NCBI GenBank assembly: GCA_963575745.1
Contig: CAUYUJ010005625.1
Coordinates: 63,146-127,145, forward strand
DNA: 64,000 nt
From: Prorocentrum cordatum
Lineage: Eukaryota > Sar > Dinophyceae > Prorocentrales > Prorocentraceae
Direction of reading: 5' to 3'
In this document: in pieces, positions 10,031 to 19,221 of the stretch
Layout: each line of letters starts with the position of its first letter
Position numbering within the stretch: the stretch's first letter is position 1
Translations under genes and position numbers: made by a program
The notes under the pieces: model-generated
What the model was told of the DNA's origin: nothing
The model's input: only the letters and a program-made list of their open reading frames with translations
The model's database searches: none

Positions 10031-10578
10031 CCCCCAGCAAGTGAGAAATTTCTCTTTTGCCAAATACACTTGTCCGCGTCGCTCTTAATATGTTCAATCA
10101 CTAGCCCAGCTGTTCCAAGCAGCGTCGCTTTACATTTTCCCTCGTTCACGTTAGGGATGCGTCTCTGGATGACACCTCCCGCTCCTCGAACGGCCAAAGA
10201 TGTCCACGAAGAGCTTCCAGAACCTTCCAAAAAGGCCACCACGAGGCTCTCAGGGAGTGCCCAAGGCGCCCAACAATAGACTCCCAAGAGGTCATCCAAA
10301 GCTCCAGGGCGCACCCCTCGCTGAGAGGAAAACACGCAACGTGGGAACTAACACGACACGTGCCTCTTCTCTAGTCCCGTGTTCTTCCTTTCTCTTCATT
10401 GCTGCCGCCTGCAAGAGGAACTCCGTGACAGATCAGGCATTTGGGTACAGACCCGAGGATTTGCGAACTCTGCTCGCGTGGCTTCATTGCGATCAGGGCA
10501 AAGGCCACCCGAGGCGTTAGGAACCAAGCATGGCGCCGCGAGGATTGCTTGAGTGGAGAAAAAGCATCCCTGCTGCCG

Positions 10579-10735
10579 CCTCGCTCTTCCCAGACCCCGA
10601 AGTCGACCCCCAGAGGTCTTTGACCCATTCCCCGGGGACCTGTTTCCCATCCCGAGAGTCGTTGTTTGACGGTACCGAGGCCCGACGAGGGCCCCCTGAT
10701 GCCGAAAATGGTAAATTATTCACGGCGTGGAGCTC
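10579..10735 (+). repeat. Family F3 TIR element, copy 4
   Basis: It shows CCCAGACCCCGAAGTCGACC at the left, ATTCCCCGGGGACCTGTTTC, GAGTCGTTGTTTGACGGTAC, and a right arm GCCGAAAATGG...TATTCACGGCGTGG. The end is degenerate. Confidence 0.55.
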
Positions 10736-10904
10736 CCCATATGTGCATCTATTCGCATGGACCTGTCCGCCGTGAGTGTCTAGGCGCAAGAGTTTTCGAA
10801 TATAAGCGGGCTTGAGTTGTGACGGTCTGGTCATGAATCTAATTGCGAATGAATTGGAGTGTGAATGAGTCTCAGTAGTACAAGCGCGTCACTGCGCATG
10901 AGCC

Positions 10905-12135
10905 TGGGGCCTCCTGGGGCCTCCTGAAACCTCCTCGGGCTTCCTGGGGCCTCCAGGAGCCTCTTGGGGCCTCCTAGGGCCTCTTGGGGCTTCGAGTGGC
11001 CTCCTGATACGTCCTGGAGCCTCGCGTGGCTTCCTGGGGCCTCCTGGAGCCTCCTGGGACCTCCTAGGGCGGATTCGTGCCCCAGGAGAGGCCCGATATA
11101 TAGGAACAGACGTACAGAAAACATTGCGGATTGGAGCCAGGCGAAAGGCAGTCTATAGGAAAACACGTAAACCACCAAGGACTCGTGCCCCAGGGGAGGC
11201 ACAATGTATAGTAACAGACGTTAAACATTCAGGAGTGTATACACAGGAGAAAGACAATCTATATAAACATACGTATAATATCAAGGACTCGTGTTCCAGT
11301 TGAGGCCCAAAAATATAGGAGCATCTGGAAAACACATGGAATTGGAGCCACTCTTGTTGCCTTCTGCGGCCTCCTGCTCCTGGGGCCTCTCGGGGCCTTC
11401 TGTTGCCTTCTGGGGCCTCCTGGCGCTTCCTGTGGCCTCCTGGGGCTTCCTGTAGCTTCCTGAGGCCTCCTGGAGTTTCCTGGGGCCTCCTGGAGCCTCT
11501 TGGGACATCCTGTGGCCTCGTGAGTCTTCCTGTTGCCTCCTGATGCCTCCTGGGTTCTCCTGTGGCCTCCTGGGGCCTCCTGGAGCCTGTTGGAGCCTCC
11601 TGTGACAGCCTGGGGGGAATCTGTGACCACGAGTCTGGCCACCAAAACAAACCGATCGAGACATCTTCAACATCTGGGCCCCCTTGGGGTGCGATAGCCA
11701 GCGCCTCGCACGAGACATCCTCAGAATCTGCTCCGAAAACGAAAGACCTGGGACCTCCTAGGGCGGATTCGTGCCCCAGGAGAGGCCGGATATATGAGGA
11801 AAAAAAGGATTCGTGCTCCAGGTATACGAGGATACGTAAAACACATGGGATTGGAGCCACTCCTGTTGCCTTCTGAGGCCTCCTGCTCCTGGGGCCTCTC
11901 GGGGCATCCTGTTGCCTGGGCCTCCTGGCGCTTCCTGTGGCCTCCTGGGGCTTCCTGTAGCTTCCTGAGGCCTCCTGGAGTTTCCTGGGGCCTCCTGGAG
12001 CCTCTTGGGACATCCTGTGGCCTGTTGAATCTTCCTTTCCTGTGGCCTCCGGATGCCTCCTGGGACCTCATGTGGCCTCCTGGGGCCTCCTGGAGCCTGT
12101 TGGAGCCTGTTCTGGCATCCTGAGGAGAATATGTG
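10905..12135. repeat. 10-bp minisatellite (GGCCTCCTGG) in three blocks
   Basis: Blocks at about 10905-11075, 11370-11625 and 11870-12125 are built from a strikingly regular 10-bp unit GGCCTCCTGG with point variants and few indels. Between blocks are related segments with GATTCGTGCCCCAGGAGAGG and ACACATGGGATTGGAGCCAC. Because 3 x 10 bp is 10 codons, the minus strand reads as long PQEAPGG-rich frames (up to 286 codons); I regard these as by-products. Confidence 0.75.
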
Positions 12136-12500
12136 CCCGCGAGTCTGGCCACCAAAACAGGCAAACCGATCGAGACATCCTCAAAATCTGGCCCCCCTGG
12201 GGGGCGAAAGTGAGCGCCTCGCTCGAGACGTCCTCCACATCTGCTTTGACAGCGGACGATATTGGGGACCAACACAAGCAAGGCCGTGAGATACCCCTGG
12301 CGGTCCCCCCTTAGGAGGCGCCTCGCACGAGACATCCTCAAAATCTGCTCCGAAAACGGAGGATGTTGGGGACCAAAACAGGCAAACCGCCTGAGACATC
12401 CCCGCCATTTGGGCGCGAACGGAGGCCGTGAGATACCCCTGGCGGCCCCCCCTTAGGAGTGCTAAAACCAGCAAGCCGCTCGAGACATCCTCCTCATCTG
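11630..12500. repeat. Dispersed units with GAGACATCCTCAAAATCTG
   Basis: A motif of the form ACCAAAACAGGCAAACCG followed by GAGACATCCTCAAAATCTG recurs at about 11643, 12152, 12330 and 12380, with partial copies near 11700, 12225 and 12480, mixed with CCCCTGGCGGTCCCCCCTTA. This is an irregular higher-order repeat interleaved with the 10-bp minisatellite. Confidence 0.5.
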
Positions 12501-12502
12501 CT

Positions 12503-12507
12503 CATCG

Positions 12508-12591
<84 letters not shown>

Positions 12592-12740
12592 CCATCGTCA
12601 GCATCATCATCATCATCATCAGCATCATTATCATCAACATCATCATCAGCATCATCATCATTATCATTATCAGTTTCATCAGCAGCATCACCGTCATACT
12701 CATCCATCATTCACCATCACCATCATACCCACATCATACT
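12503..12740. repeat. ATC/CAT trinucleotide microsatellite
   Basis: A nearly pure (ATC)n run of about 100 bp, then an interrupted CATCATCAT/CAGCATCAT run to about 12740. The frames yield poly-His, poly-Ile or poly-Asp and are artefacts. Confidence 0.9.
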
Positions 12741-13049
12741 CTCACCATACCATGGTCATCATCGTGGTATGGGTGGTCCGGCGCGGTCGGAGAGTAACAA
12801 GAACCCCATCCTTTGGATATGGGGAAAAACCTCCCGTCAGGACTTTTTGATTATTCGAGGGGGTCTGGCTTCACAGCTCTTCCCACCTCCATCTTCCTTC
12901 CCCGTTGCATGCATGCCCGCGTGTGCTCCGAGGTCAGGGCTCCGTGGCTCTGGTCAGGCGCTGGGGGCCTCCCGCGGCCTCTGGAGAGCCAGGGAGGGCC
13001 AGGGGTGCTCCAGAACCCTCCCCCCGAGTCAGCTGAAGTTTGTCCAACT

Positions 13050-13670
13050 CAAAAGGAAGGAGGAGGATGATGATGAGGAGGAGGAGGAGGAGAAGGAGTA
13101 GGAGGAGGAGATGCGCATGTGCGAGGCATCGCCGCTCCGCCCGAAGGTGCGTGCCCTGCCCCACACCACGTCCGCAACGGTTCTCGGCGACGTCACCAAC
13201 ACCTCAGGCGGGACCGCCCCCTCTGTAGGCCCCGCCAGGCAGTTCTGGGGGAGGGCGAGGAGGAGGAGGAGGAGGAGGAGATGGAGGAGATGGAGGAGTA
13301 GTAGTAGTAGTAGTAGTAGGAGGAGGAGGAGGAGGAGGAGGAGGAGGAGGAGAAAGGGAGAGGAGGAGGAGGTTGGGGAGGGAGGAGAAGGAGGAGAGAG
13401 GAGGAGGAGGAGGAGGAGGAGGTGTTGAGGAGGAGGAGGAGGAGAAGGAGGAGGAGGAGGAGGGGAGGAGGGAGGAGGAGGAGGGGCGAGGAAGGAGGAG
13501 GAGGAGGAGGAGGAGGAGGAGGAGGAGGAGGGCGACGAGGTGGAGGAGGAGTAGCAGCAGGGGGAGGAGGAGGATGAGGAGGAGGAGGAGGAGGAGGAGG
13601 AGGAGGAGGAGGAGGGCGAGGAGGAGGAGGAAGAGGAGGAGGAGGAGGGGGAGGAGCTGGGGGAGGAGTA
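13050..13670. repeat. Long GAGG/GGA purine tract
   Basis: About 600 bp of almost pure purine on the + strand, mostly (GGA)n interrupted by AGTAGTAGT (13298-13318), AAGGGAG and TGTTGAGG. Such mirror-symmetric polypurine runs can form triplex DNA (general knowledge). Open frames on both strands are composition artefacts. Confidence 0.85.
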
Positions 13671-13849
13671 CCAGACTCAAGTCCCCCCTGTCATAAGTCC
13701 CTGCAGCAGTTAATTCCCCATCCACTGCGGGAGGAGCCCCCCCCCCTGAAATGACGAGCGCTGGGTGAGCTTGCCACTCAGGCGACACGCGGTCCCATAC
13801 TGGACCCCCCCTTTTTTTTGTTAAAAAAAAACAACAGGCGCAGGCGCAC

Positions 13850-14080
13850 ATTAGAAGGAAGTGCTCAGCGATAGCCATATGAGCGATATTAGAGGGATTT
13901 GGCAGTTAGGATGCCATAGTAGAAGGATTCAGGATTTAGCCATTAAGGAGGAGGGCTTAGGATTTGGGATATTAGCCAATCGGATTAGGATCAGGATTAT
14001 GAGGATTTAGGAACTAGGAGATTAGCCTTAAGCGTTCAGGATTCAAGATGTCATATTAGAAGGAAGTGCTCAGCGATAGC
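13850..14080 (+). repeat. TTAGGAT telomere-like block flanked by 27-bp direct repeats
   Basis: A segment rich in TTAGGATTT, ATTAGGATCAGGATT and GAGGATTTAGG words is bounded by two identical 27-bp direct repeats beginning ATTAGAAGGAAGTGCTCAGC, at about 13850-13876 and 14054-14080. The G-rich strand is on top, opposite to the tract at 6841-7262. The paired flanks suggest either a tandem duplication or an inserted block with a long duplication. Confidence 0.6.
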
Positions 14081-14309
14081 CCCGGTTTGATCAGGAATTG
14101 CCCGTCATCCACGGGTTGCGCAGCCTCGAGCCCTGGCCATGCACCTCGCACCTCCGGAAGCCGCATGCGAGAGTTTCATTTTAAGCAAAGGAGTTGGCTT
14201 GCATCCGTGTAACTGTTGTGCACTTGGAATGTCGGGTCATAGAAATCGAGGGCGGACTGGCATGATCGAATGGACTGGCTTCCTTTAGGTACTTAGGTAT
14301 TGCGAGCTT

Positions 14310-14645
14310 TAGAGGCGGATGTGCGCGTCGCTCCGGCGAGAGCACGAGTCTAAATGCCACTAACCATCCATCCTGGTAGTTGGTGCGAATTTAGAACGGG
14401 CGTGTGCGAGGCGAGAGCTCCATCTTGAAAACCAGCGGACCCCCCATCCTTGTACTGGCTGCAATCTGTTCAGACGAATATGCACAGCGCCAAGGCAAGA
14501 GCTCCTTTCTGAAAACCTCTGGACCTCCATCTTTGCACCTGCTGCACATTTTCAAGACTGGTGTGCGCGGCGCACAGGCGAGAGCCACAGCAGCGGCGCT
14601 CGAGCGATAGTCCCATTTGAAATCCATCGGCTAAGTTTTGTTCAC
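14310..14645. repeat. Satellite S1, second block
   Basis: Four units spaced about 75-85 bp contain GGCGAGAGCTCCATCTTGAA-like sequence followed by CCTCCATCCTTG and TGCACAT--TCAGACTGGTG-like words. Same satellite as 8030-8300 and 50040-50720. Confidence 0.65.
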
Positions 14646-14689
14646 CATGTTTGAGGGGATTGGCCATGCTGGCCAGGCTGACGTTTTAT

Positions 14690-14860
14690 TACGGTGGGGG
14701 CGTTGGTTCAGGAATGTGCCCAGGAGGCTTCAGACCCCAGAGGATTCCTTAACAAATGAGGGTGGCAGTGATATCCATGGCCAAGCCTCAAGAGGTGTTC
14801 GCTAGCTTACAGACCCTGGATTCCTTATCTACGGGTTCGTTATCCAATGCCCTCGCTGTA
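14690..14860 (+). repeat. Family F5 TIR element, copy 3
   Basis: Left end TACGGTGGGGGCGTTGG and right end CCAATGCCCTCGCTGTA are inverted repeats. The interior has GAATGTGCCCAGGAGGCTTC and CAGACCCTGGATTCCTTATC as in the other copies. About 170 bp. Confidence 0.75.
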
Positions 14861-15074
14861 GGTGCTGGCTGGGTTTTGTCTTGGTGGAAGTCCGAATGAT
14901 CCGCAGCAGCTTCGAATGAGGCGGGCGGCGTCTTGTACCGCTGTTGCATCCGCGCCCCTGTACTTGTGGGCGTTGTCGAGATCGTCCTCCATGTCATGAT
15001 GGTTCTGGTCGGGGTCGTGGAAGTGGTGTTGCATCGTGTCGTCGTGTTCGTGGCAGTGGCCGTTGTCTTTGGTA

Positions 15075-15078
15075 CTGC

Positions 15079-15137
<59 letters not shown>

Positions 15138-15140
15138 TCC
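15075..15140. repeat. (GTC)n microsatellite
   Basis: A pure CGTCGTCGT run of about 65 bp inside a longer GT/TCGT-rich stretch (about 14990-15070). It lies about 60 bp upstream of an F1 element. Confidence 0.9.
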
Positions 15141-15196
15141 CTCCCCCTCCTCAGCCTCTGCGCGCAGTGCCTGCTACATCCCCTGCGCCCGCTCTG

Positions 15197-15448
15197 CTTG
15201 GATCGCCGCGGTGGTTGCTAAGGGGACGCGGGGGTTAGAAGAGGATGCGGCAGTGGGCTTTATTCAGCCTGACCCAGCTTAGAAGTGGATTGCAGGGCGT
15301 AGTCCACTTAGCGGATTTGCCTCATCATACTATGTTACACAGGGCCCTTGTAGCCCACTTGCAAGATGGGTTGGACCAGGTCAAGCCTCTCTTAACATCC
15401 ACTTCAAGCCCCCCCCTTATCCCCGTGGCCCCCCCGCGGTGATCCAAG
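15197..15448 (+). repeat. Family F1 TIR element, copy 1, just upstream of the SLOG gene
   Basis: Begins CTTGGATCGCCGCGGTGGTT and ends CCCGCGGTGATCCAAG, giving TIRs of about 30 bp. The interior has AAGTGGATTGCAGG and CTTAGCGGATTTGCC-like remnants of the family's internal palindrome. Other copies start at 33409, 34120, 37028, 39498 and 45338. The open frame of the downstream gene begins within the right TIR, and the element ends in AG, which would be compatible with serving as a 3' splice site. Confidence 0.75.
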
Positions 15449-15606
15449 TGGGCACGCACCCTGCCATCGCGCAGGCCTCCCCAGTGGCCGCGCTGCAGGC
15501 CTTCCACAGCCACTTTGTGGCGCAAGGCTGCGCGGGCCGGCGCTGGGCCGGCGCGGGGCGCGGCCCGCCGCGATGGCCCGACGCGCGGCAGCAGGCGCTC
15601 CGGCCG

Positions 15607-18285
15607 ATGACGGAGCCGAGCGGCGCCTCCCACGCAGCCGCCGGGGCTCCGGGCCCCAGCCGCGAGGCGGCCGCCGCGTCGACGATCCAGAGGAACTTCC
15701 GCGCGGCCGCAGGAAGGCAGGAGGCGGCCGAGGCGGCGCGGGCGGCTCTGGCGCTGGTGGCAGCTCCGGCGCCGCGGGCGGCCAGCGGTGCGGCGGAGAC
15801 GGCTGGCGAGGCCGTGGCCAGGCTGAGGAGGGAGCTGGGCGAGCCACGGCACATCGTGTGCGTCCTGGGGGGCACCGCGTTCCAAGACAGCGCCTCCGAG
15901 GCCCTGGTGCAGGCCCTGGCGCGCGACCTGGCCGCGGACCTTGGCCCCGAGGTGGCTTTTGTGACTGGCGGGATGCCTGGCGTGCAGCGCGCCTTCGCGG
16001 GCCAGTGCGGCGACGGCTCGCGTCTTTGGAACCTGGTGCCGCGCGCAGAGTCCAGCGACTACGGCGTCGGCCGAGACGTGCACGCGGGCGCAGACCTCGC
16101 TGAGCGGAAGGAGGTGTTCGGCCAGCTGGGGGATGTCTACGTCACCGTGGAGGGCGGGCCTGGAGTGGCGCAGGAGTCCCGGGCTGCCGCTGCGCGAGGC
16201 GCAGCGATCGTCCCGCTGATCCGCACTGGCGGCGCGAGCGCCGGGATGTTCGACTTCCCCCCAGAGGCGCTGCAGAGGCCTGCGTTCGCAACCCAGGAGC
16301 AGTGGGAGCTCCTGTCTTCTCCAGACGCGACCGTCGCGATGTCCGCGGCAGCCGCGGCGCACATGGTCACGGGGATCATCTCCGAAAGGGAGTCCCGACA
16401 GCGACGCGAGCCTGCTCGGTCGCCTGCCCGCTCGCCGCCCGCATCGCCCAGCAGGGCGCCAAGTCCGCCGCGCGCCCTACAGCGGCGCGAGCCTCCTCGG
16501 TCGCCTGCGCGCCCGGCCGCTTCGCCCGCATCGCCCAGCAGGGCGCCAAGTCCGCCGCGCGCGCGCGAGCCTGTTCGGTCGCCTGCGCGCTCGGCCGCGT
16601 CGCCAGGCAGAGCTGCGAGTCCGCCACGCGCGGCGAGGCCCATACGGGCTGAGGCGCCGGCGAGCCCGCCGCTGGGCGCGGCACCTGCGCCGCGTGCCCC
16701 GCGGGCACGGAGCCAGCCGCAGCCAGACCGCCGCCAGGCGGGCGCTGGCGCGTCCGCGCACGAGCGCGGCGGCTCTGCCGGAGCTGCGGGCATCGGGCCG
16801 CGCGGCGTCGCGAGAGGCACGCGCAGTGGGCCCAGCAGCCCTCGCGCTGGGGCGCGGAGAGCGGCAAGCCCGGGCAGGCTGCCGGCGAGCCTGAGCCCGC
16901 TGCCGCGCGAGCCCCCGCGCAGTGCGCAGGGCGCCAGGAGCCCCCCAGGCAGCCCGCTCTCCAGCCCGCGGCGCTGGCCAGGCAGTGCTCTCGCCAGCCC
17001 GCGCGACCAGGCGCAGGGTGCGCCCAGTAGGCTTGCCGCGAGGCCGAGCTGGAGGCCTGCGGGCGATGGCGGCCTGTCGCCAGCTGCCGCGCAGGACGGC
17101 GGCGCCGCGGAGGAGCAGAAGGAGCTGCACCGAGAGGCTCGCCGGAGGATGAAGAAGAGTCCCGACTTCGCCGCGAACGTCTGGGCGGAGCTGCACGCCA
17201 TGCACGGGCACCGGCTGGAGGTGCTGGAGGAGGTGCGCCAGCGGGCCTTCGAGATGGACCACCCCGTCTCTTTCGGCACGGAGGAGGAGCTGGCGGCTGC
17301 CTGCATGAGGCTCCACTCCAATGCCGCCCCCGCGGGCGCTCGTACGGAGGCCAGCGCAAAGGAAGGCAGGCGGCGTGAGGTAAACGCAGACGCCGGCGCT
17401 TGTACAGAGGCCAGCGCAAAGGAAGGCAAGCGCCGCGAGGTAAACGTAGACGCGCTGCTGCGGCGGCTCCACGACAATGAGGAGTTAAAGGAGCGGCGGA
17501 GGGAGACCGAGGAGAAGGTGATAAATGAGGTGATGAAGGAATGCACATTCAGACCCCAAATCATCCGCAAGGTGGAACCTGGTGCCGCAACCTTCCATGG
17601 GAGCCATGCAATCGCGTCAGAGCGGCTCTACTTGCAAGGCAAGGAGCGCGACCAGGCGTTGAGCGAGAAGCGCGAGCGGCAGCTCGAGAAAGAGGCGCGC
17701 CAGCTGCAGGAGAGCAGCGTCCACAACCTGGCGGGCAAGAAGAAAGCGAAAGCGCGCACAGGGAACGGCAACCTTGTGCAGAAGGGCAACGTCTACGAGC
17801 GGAGCCTCACGTGGAAGAAGGGGCTGGACAGGAGGATCGCCGAGACGCGGGACCGCGAGGGGGCAGAGCTGGCGCGGGAGATGAAGCTGCAGGAGTCCGC
17901 GGTCCAGCGCCGGCTGAGGCTCAGCGGGTCGACGGCGGCGACCGCGCAGGAGAAGGCCGTAGACAGGCTCTACAGGGTGGACCTGACGAGGCGGAAGGCG
18001 CGCGCCAACGAGAGGATGCAGGACCGCCAGAGGGACATCGAGAGGGAGCTGCAGGAGCAGGAGCTGAAGTCCGTCCACGCCAAGGCCGCCGCCAGGCAGT
18101 GGGCGCCCGGCGAGCTGCGGGAGATCCGCCAGCGCCTCGCCGCCAGCCCGCGCCGCGCGGCCGCGGCCGCCACGCCACTCCCCCGGAGCCCAGAGGCCGA
18201 GAAGGAGGACGAGGCTCAGCTGCACGTTCAAGTCGGGTACGTCCCTGTACAGGAGGAACAAATCAAGAACAGTGAACAAAAATAG
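15607..18285 (+). CDS. SLOG/LOG-like domain protein with IQ motif, SP-rich linker and coiled-coil C-terminus
   Basis: Single + strand frame of 892 codons from ATG 15607, also open upstream to 15439. I chose this ATG because the upstream codons run into a TIR element. An IQ motif (IQRNFRAAAGR) is at residues 27-37. Residues about 80-260 form a Rossmann-like SLOG domain: HIVCVLGG, VTGGMPGVQ, then VYVTVEGGPGVAQE (about 177-190), which matches the PGGxGTxxE signature of LOG/lysine-decarboxylase-like proteins with a changed threonine. Residues about 265-540 are proline/serine/arginine rich (RSPARSP, SPSRAPSPPRA repeats). The rest is charged and probably coiled coil, with FRPQI and repeated RLY motifs seen in protist cytoskeletal or axonemal proteins. 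A 60-bp tandem duplication gives TEASAKEG(R/K)RREVN twice. The last codons lie in the F2 element starting at 18230, so the true C-terminus may differ by splicing. Enzyme activity is unproven; calmodulin binding is plausible. Confidence 0.85.
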   Translation: MTEPSGASHAAAGAPGPSREAAAASTIQRNFRAAAGRQEAAEAARAALALVAAPAPRAASGAAETAGEAVARLRRELGEPRHIVCVLGGTAFQDSASEALVQALARDLAADLGPEVAFVTGGMPGVQRAFAGQCGDGSRLWNLVPRAESSDYGVGRDVHAGADLAERKEVFGQLGDVYVTVEGGPGVAQESRAAAARGAAIVPLIRTGGASAGMFDFPPEALQRPAFATQEQWELLSSPDATVAMSAAAAAHMVTGIISERESRQRREPARSPARSPPASPSRAPSPPRALQRREPPRSPARPAASPASPSRAPSPPRAREPVRSPARSAASPGRAASPPRAARPIRAEAPASPPLGAAPAPRAPRARSQPQPDRRQAGAGASAHERGGSAGAAGIGPRGVARGTRSGPSSPRAGARRAASPGRLPASLSPLPREPPRSAQGARSPPGSPLSSPRRWPGSALASPRDQAQGAPSRLAARPSWRPAGDGGLSPAAAQDGGAAEEQKELHREARRRMKKSPDFAANVWAELHAMHGHRLEVLEEVRQRAFEMDHPVSFGTEEELAAACMRLHSNAAPAGARTEASAKEGRRREVNADAGACTEASAKEGKRREVNVDALLRRLHDNEELKERRRETEEKVINEVMKECTFRPQIIRKVEPGAATFHGSHAIASERLYLQGKERDQALSEKRERQLEKEARQLQESSVHNLAGKKKAKARTGNGNLVQKGNVYERSLTWKKGLDRRIAETRDREGAELAREMKLQESAVQRRLRLSGSTAATAQEKAVDRLYRVDLTRRKARANERMQDRQRDIERELQEQELKSVHAKAAARQWAPGELREIRQRLAASPRRAAAAATPLPRSPEAEKEDEAQLHVQVGYVPVQEEQIKNSEQK
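17338..17457 (+). repeat. 60-bp in-frame tandem duplication inside the coiled-coil gene
   Basis: Two adjacent 60-bp units starting GCTCGTACGGAGGCCAGCGC and GCTTGTACAGAGGCCAGCGC encode two copies of a 20-residue segment (TEASAKEGRRREVN and TEASAKEGKRREVN). The units differ mostly at silent or conservative positions, suggesting the frame was maintained after duplication. Confidence 0.8.
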
Positions 18286-18674
18286 TCTGGGGTCGGTTGT
18301 TTGCGTTTTTTTGGTGACCATTTTGGAGTTGTTGTGGGATATGTTTCCACAAGCAATGCTTGCTTGCACTGAAGGGGTCCTGGCGGACGTTCCCCAATCA
18401 GTACTTTCACCGAAGGGGTCCTAGCGGCGGAAATTGAAAGATTTGGCGGAAGTTGCCCGCCGATTTTGGTAGCCGGCTGGGTTCCCGGGCCCCCGGTTCT
18501 GGGTTCCCGAGTTCCTGCAGGTTATTGGTTCCGGGCCGATCTCGGTGGGTTCTGCAGGTTCCTGGGTTCCGGTCGATCTCCTTATCGATCCGACCATCCA
18601 TTGAGTGGGGCTTTCCCCTGGTGGCATTACTTGTTCATCCAAAAATCCCCCTGTAGGAGGACGTGCCCCACCTA
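18230..18674 (+). repeat. Family F2 TIR element, copy b (longest), at the 3' end of the SLOG gene
   Basis: The left TIR AAGTCGGGTACGTCCCTGTA, followed by CAGGAGGAAC, lies inside the last codons of the open frame. The right TIR is CCCCCTGTAGGAGGACGTGC near 18650. At about 445 bp it is much longer than other F2 copies; the extra sequence includes two GAAGGGGTCCTGGCGG-like direct repeats (about 18371 and 18412) and GGTTCCTGGGTTCC-like repeats. AGTAGTCTGG-like sequence near 18282 is shared with the other copies. Confidence 0.7.
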
Positions 18675-18769
18675 CCTGCACGCGAGAGAGCGGCCCCCCT
18701 TTGCCGGAGGGGCCTCCGGCGCCGGCCCACGGTGGCCCCCTTGACCGCCGGGTGCAGTGCGACGGCTCG

Positions 18770-19015
18770 GAGGAGGAGGAGGTAGACCCAACTCCCTTAT
18801 TATTAATCGCCCCCCCCTAAAAATCCGGACCCCCCTCCAAATGCGACCTAGTATTCCGGACCCCCTCTTCGACAGGGCGCCTTAATAAAATGGACCTCCT
18901 GAGCTCCAATCCACAGAAAGCGCCCTAATGAACCGGACCCCCCCCCCAATTACAGAAAGGGCGCCTTAAAAAACGGGACCCGGGGGACGATTAATGAGGG
19001 ATTTTGAGTACCCCA
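18770..19015. repeat. Short degenerate tandem array (GGACCCCCC ... AGGGCGCCTTAA)
   Basis: Three to four units of about 50-65 bp share GGACCCCC, (C)AGAAAGGGCGCCTTAA and AAAACGGGACC-like words. No coding capacity. Confidence 0.5.
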
Positions 19016-19023
19016 GACTAATG

Positions 19024-19206
19024 TTGCTCCCATCGTACTTCAGGACCATATCCAAATAATAATTTCGAGCACTCAGATGAGGATCGAAACAGTGTCAAAG
19101 GAGTATCGCCTCCCGGGGCCCGACACGCAAAAGCCCGCAAGTTTCGGTATTTTCTTGGTGCTCGAAATTCTTTCTGGTGGTCAAGGCTCAAGTAGGTTGG
19201 AACATT
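19024..19206 (-). repeat. Family F8 TIR element, copy 2 (inverted)
   Basis: It starts GTTGCTCCCATCGTACTTCA and ends near GGTTGGAACAT, the reverse of the F8 copies at 4991 and 38638. The arms ATAATTTCGAGCAC and GGTGCTCGAAATTCTTTCTG are inverted repeats. Confidence 0.65.
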
Positions 19207-19221
19207 TTAATCCCAGAAATG

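Noticed and set aside
11153-12341. Minus-strand frames of 286 and 206 codons with PQEAPGG repeats
   Set aside because: They follow from the 10-bp minisatellite, three units of which make ten codons. Parallel frames are open on the same strand, and no domain or start context is present.
12503-12740. CRISPR-like or tandem array at the CAT repeat
   Set aside because: Simple trinucleotide repeat without spacers; no CRISPR structure anywhere in the window, and the DNA appears to be eukaryotic nuclear.
16137-17570. Minus-strand frame of 477 codons opposite the SLOG gene
   Set aside because: A shadow of very GC-rich codons; it has no recognisable domain, while the + strand frame has IQ, SLOG and coiled-coil features.
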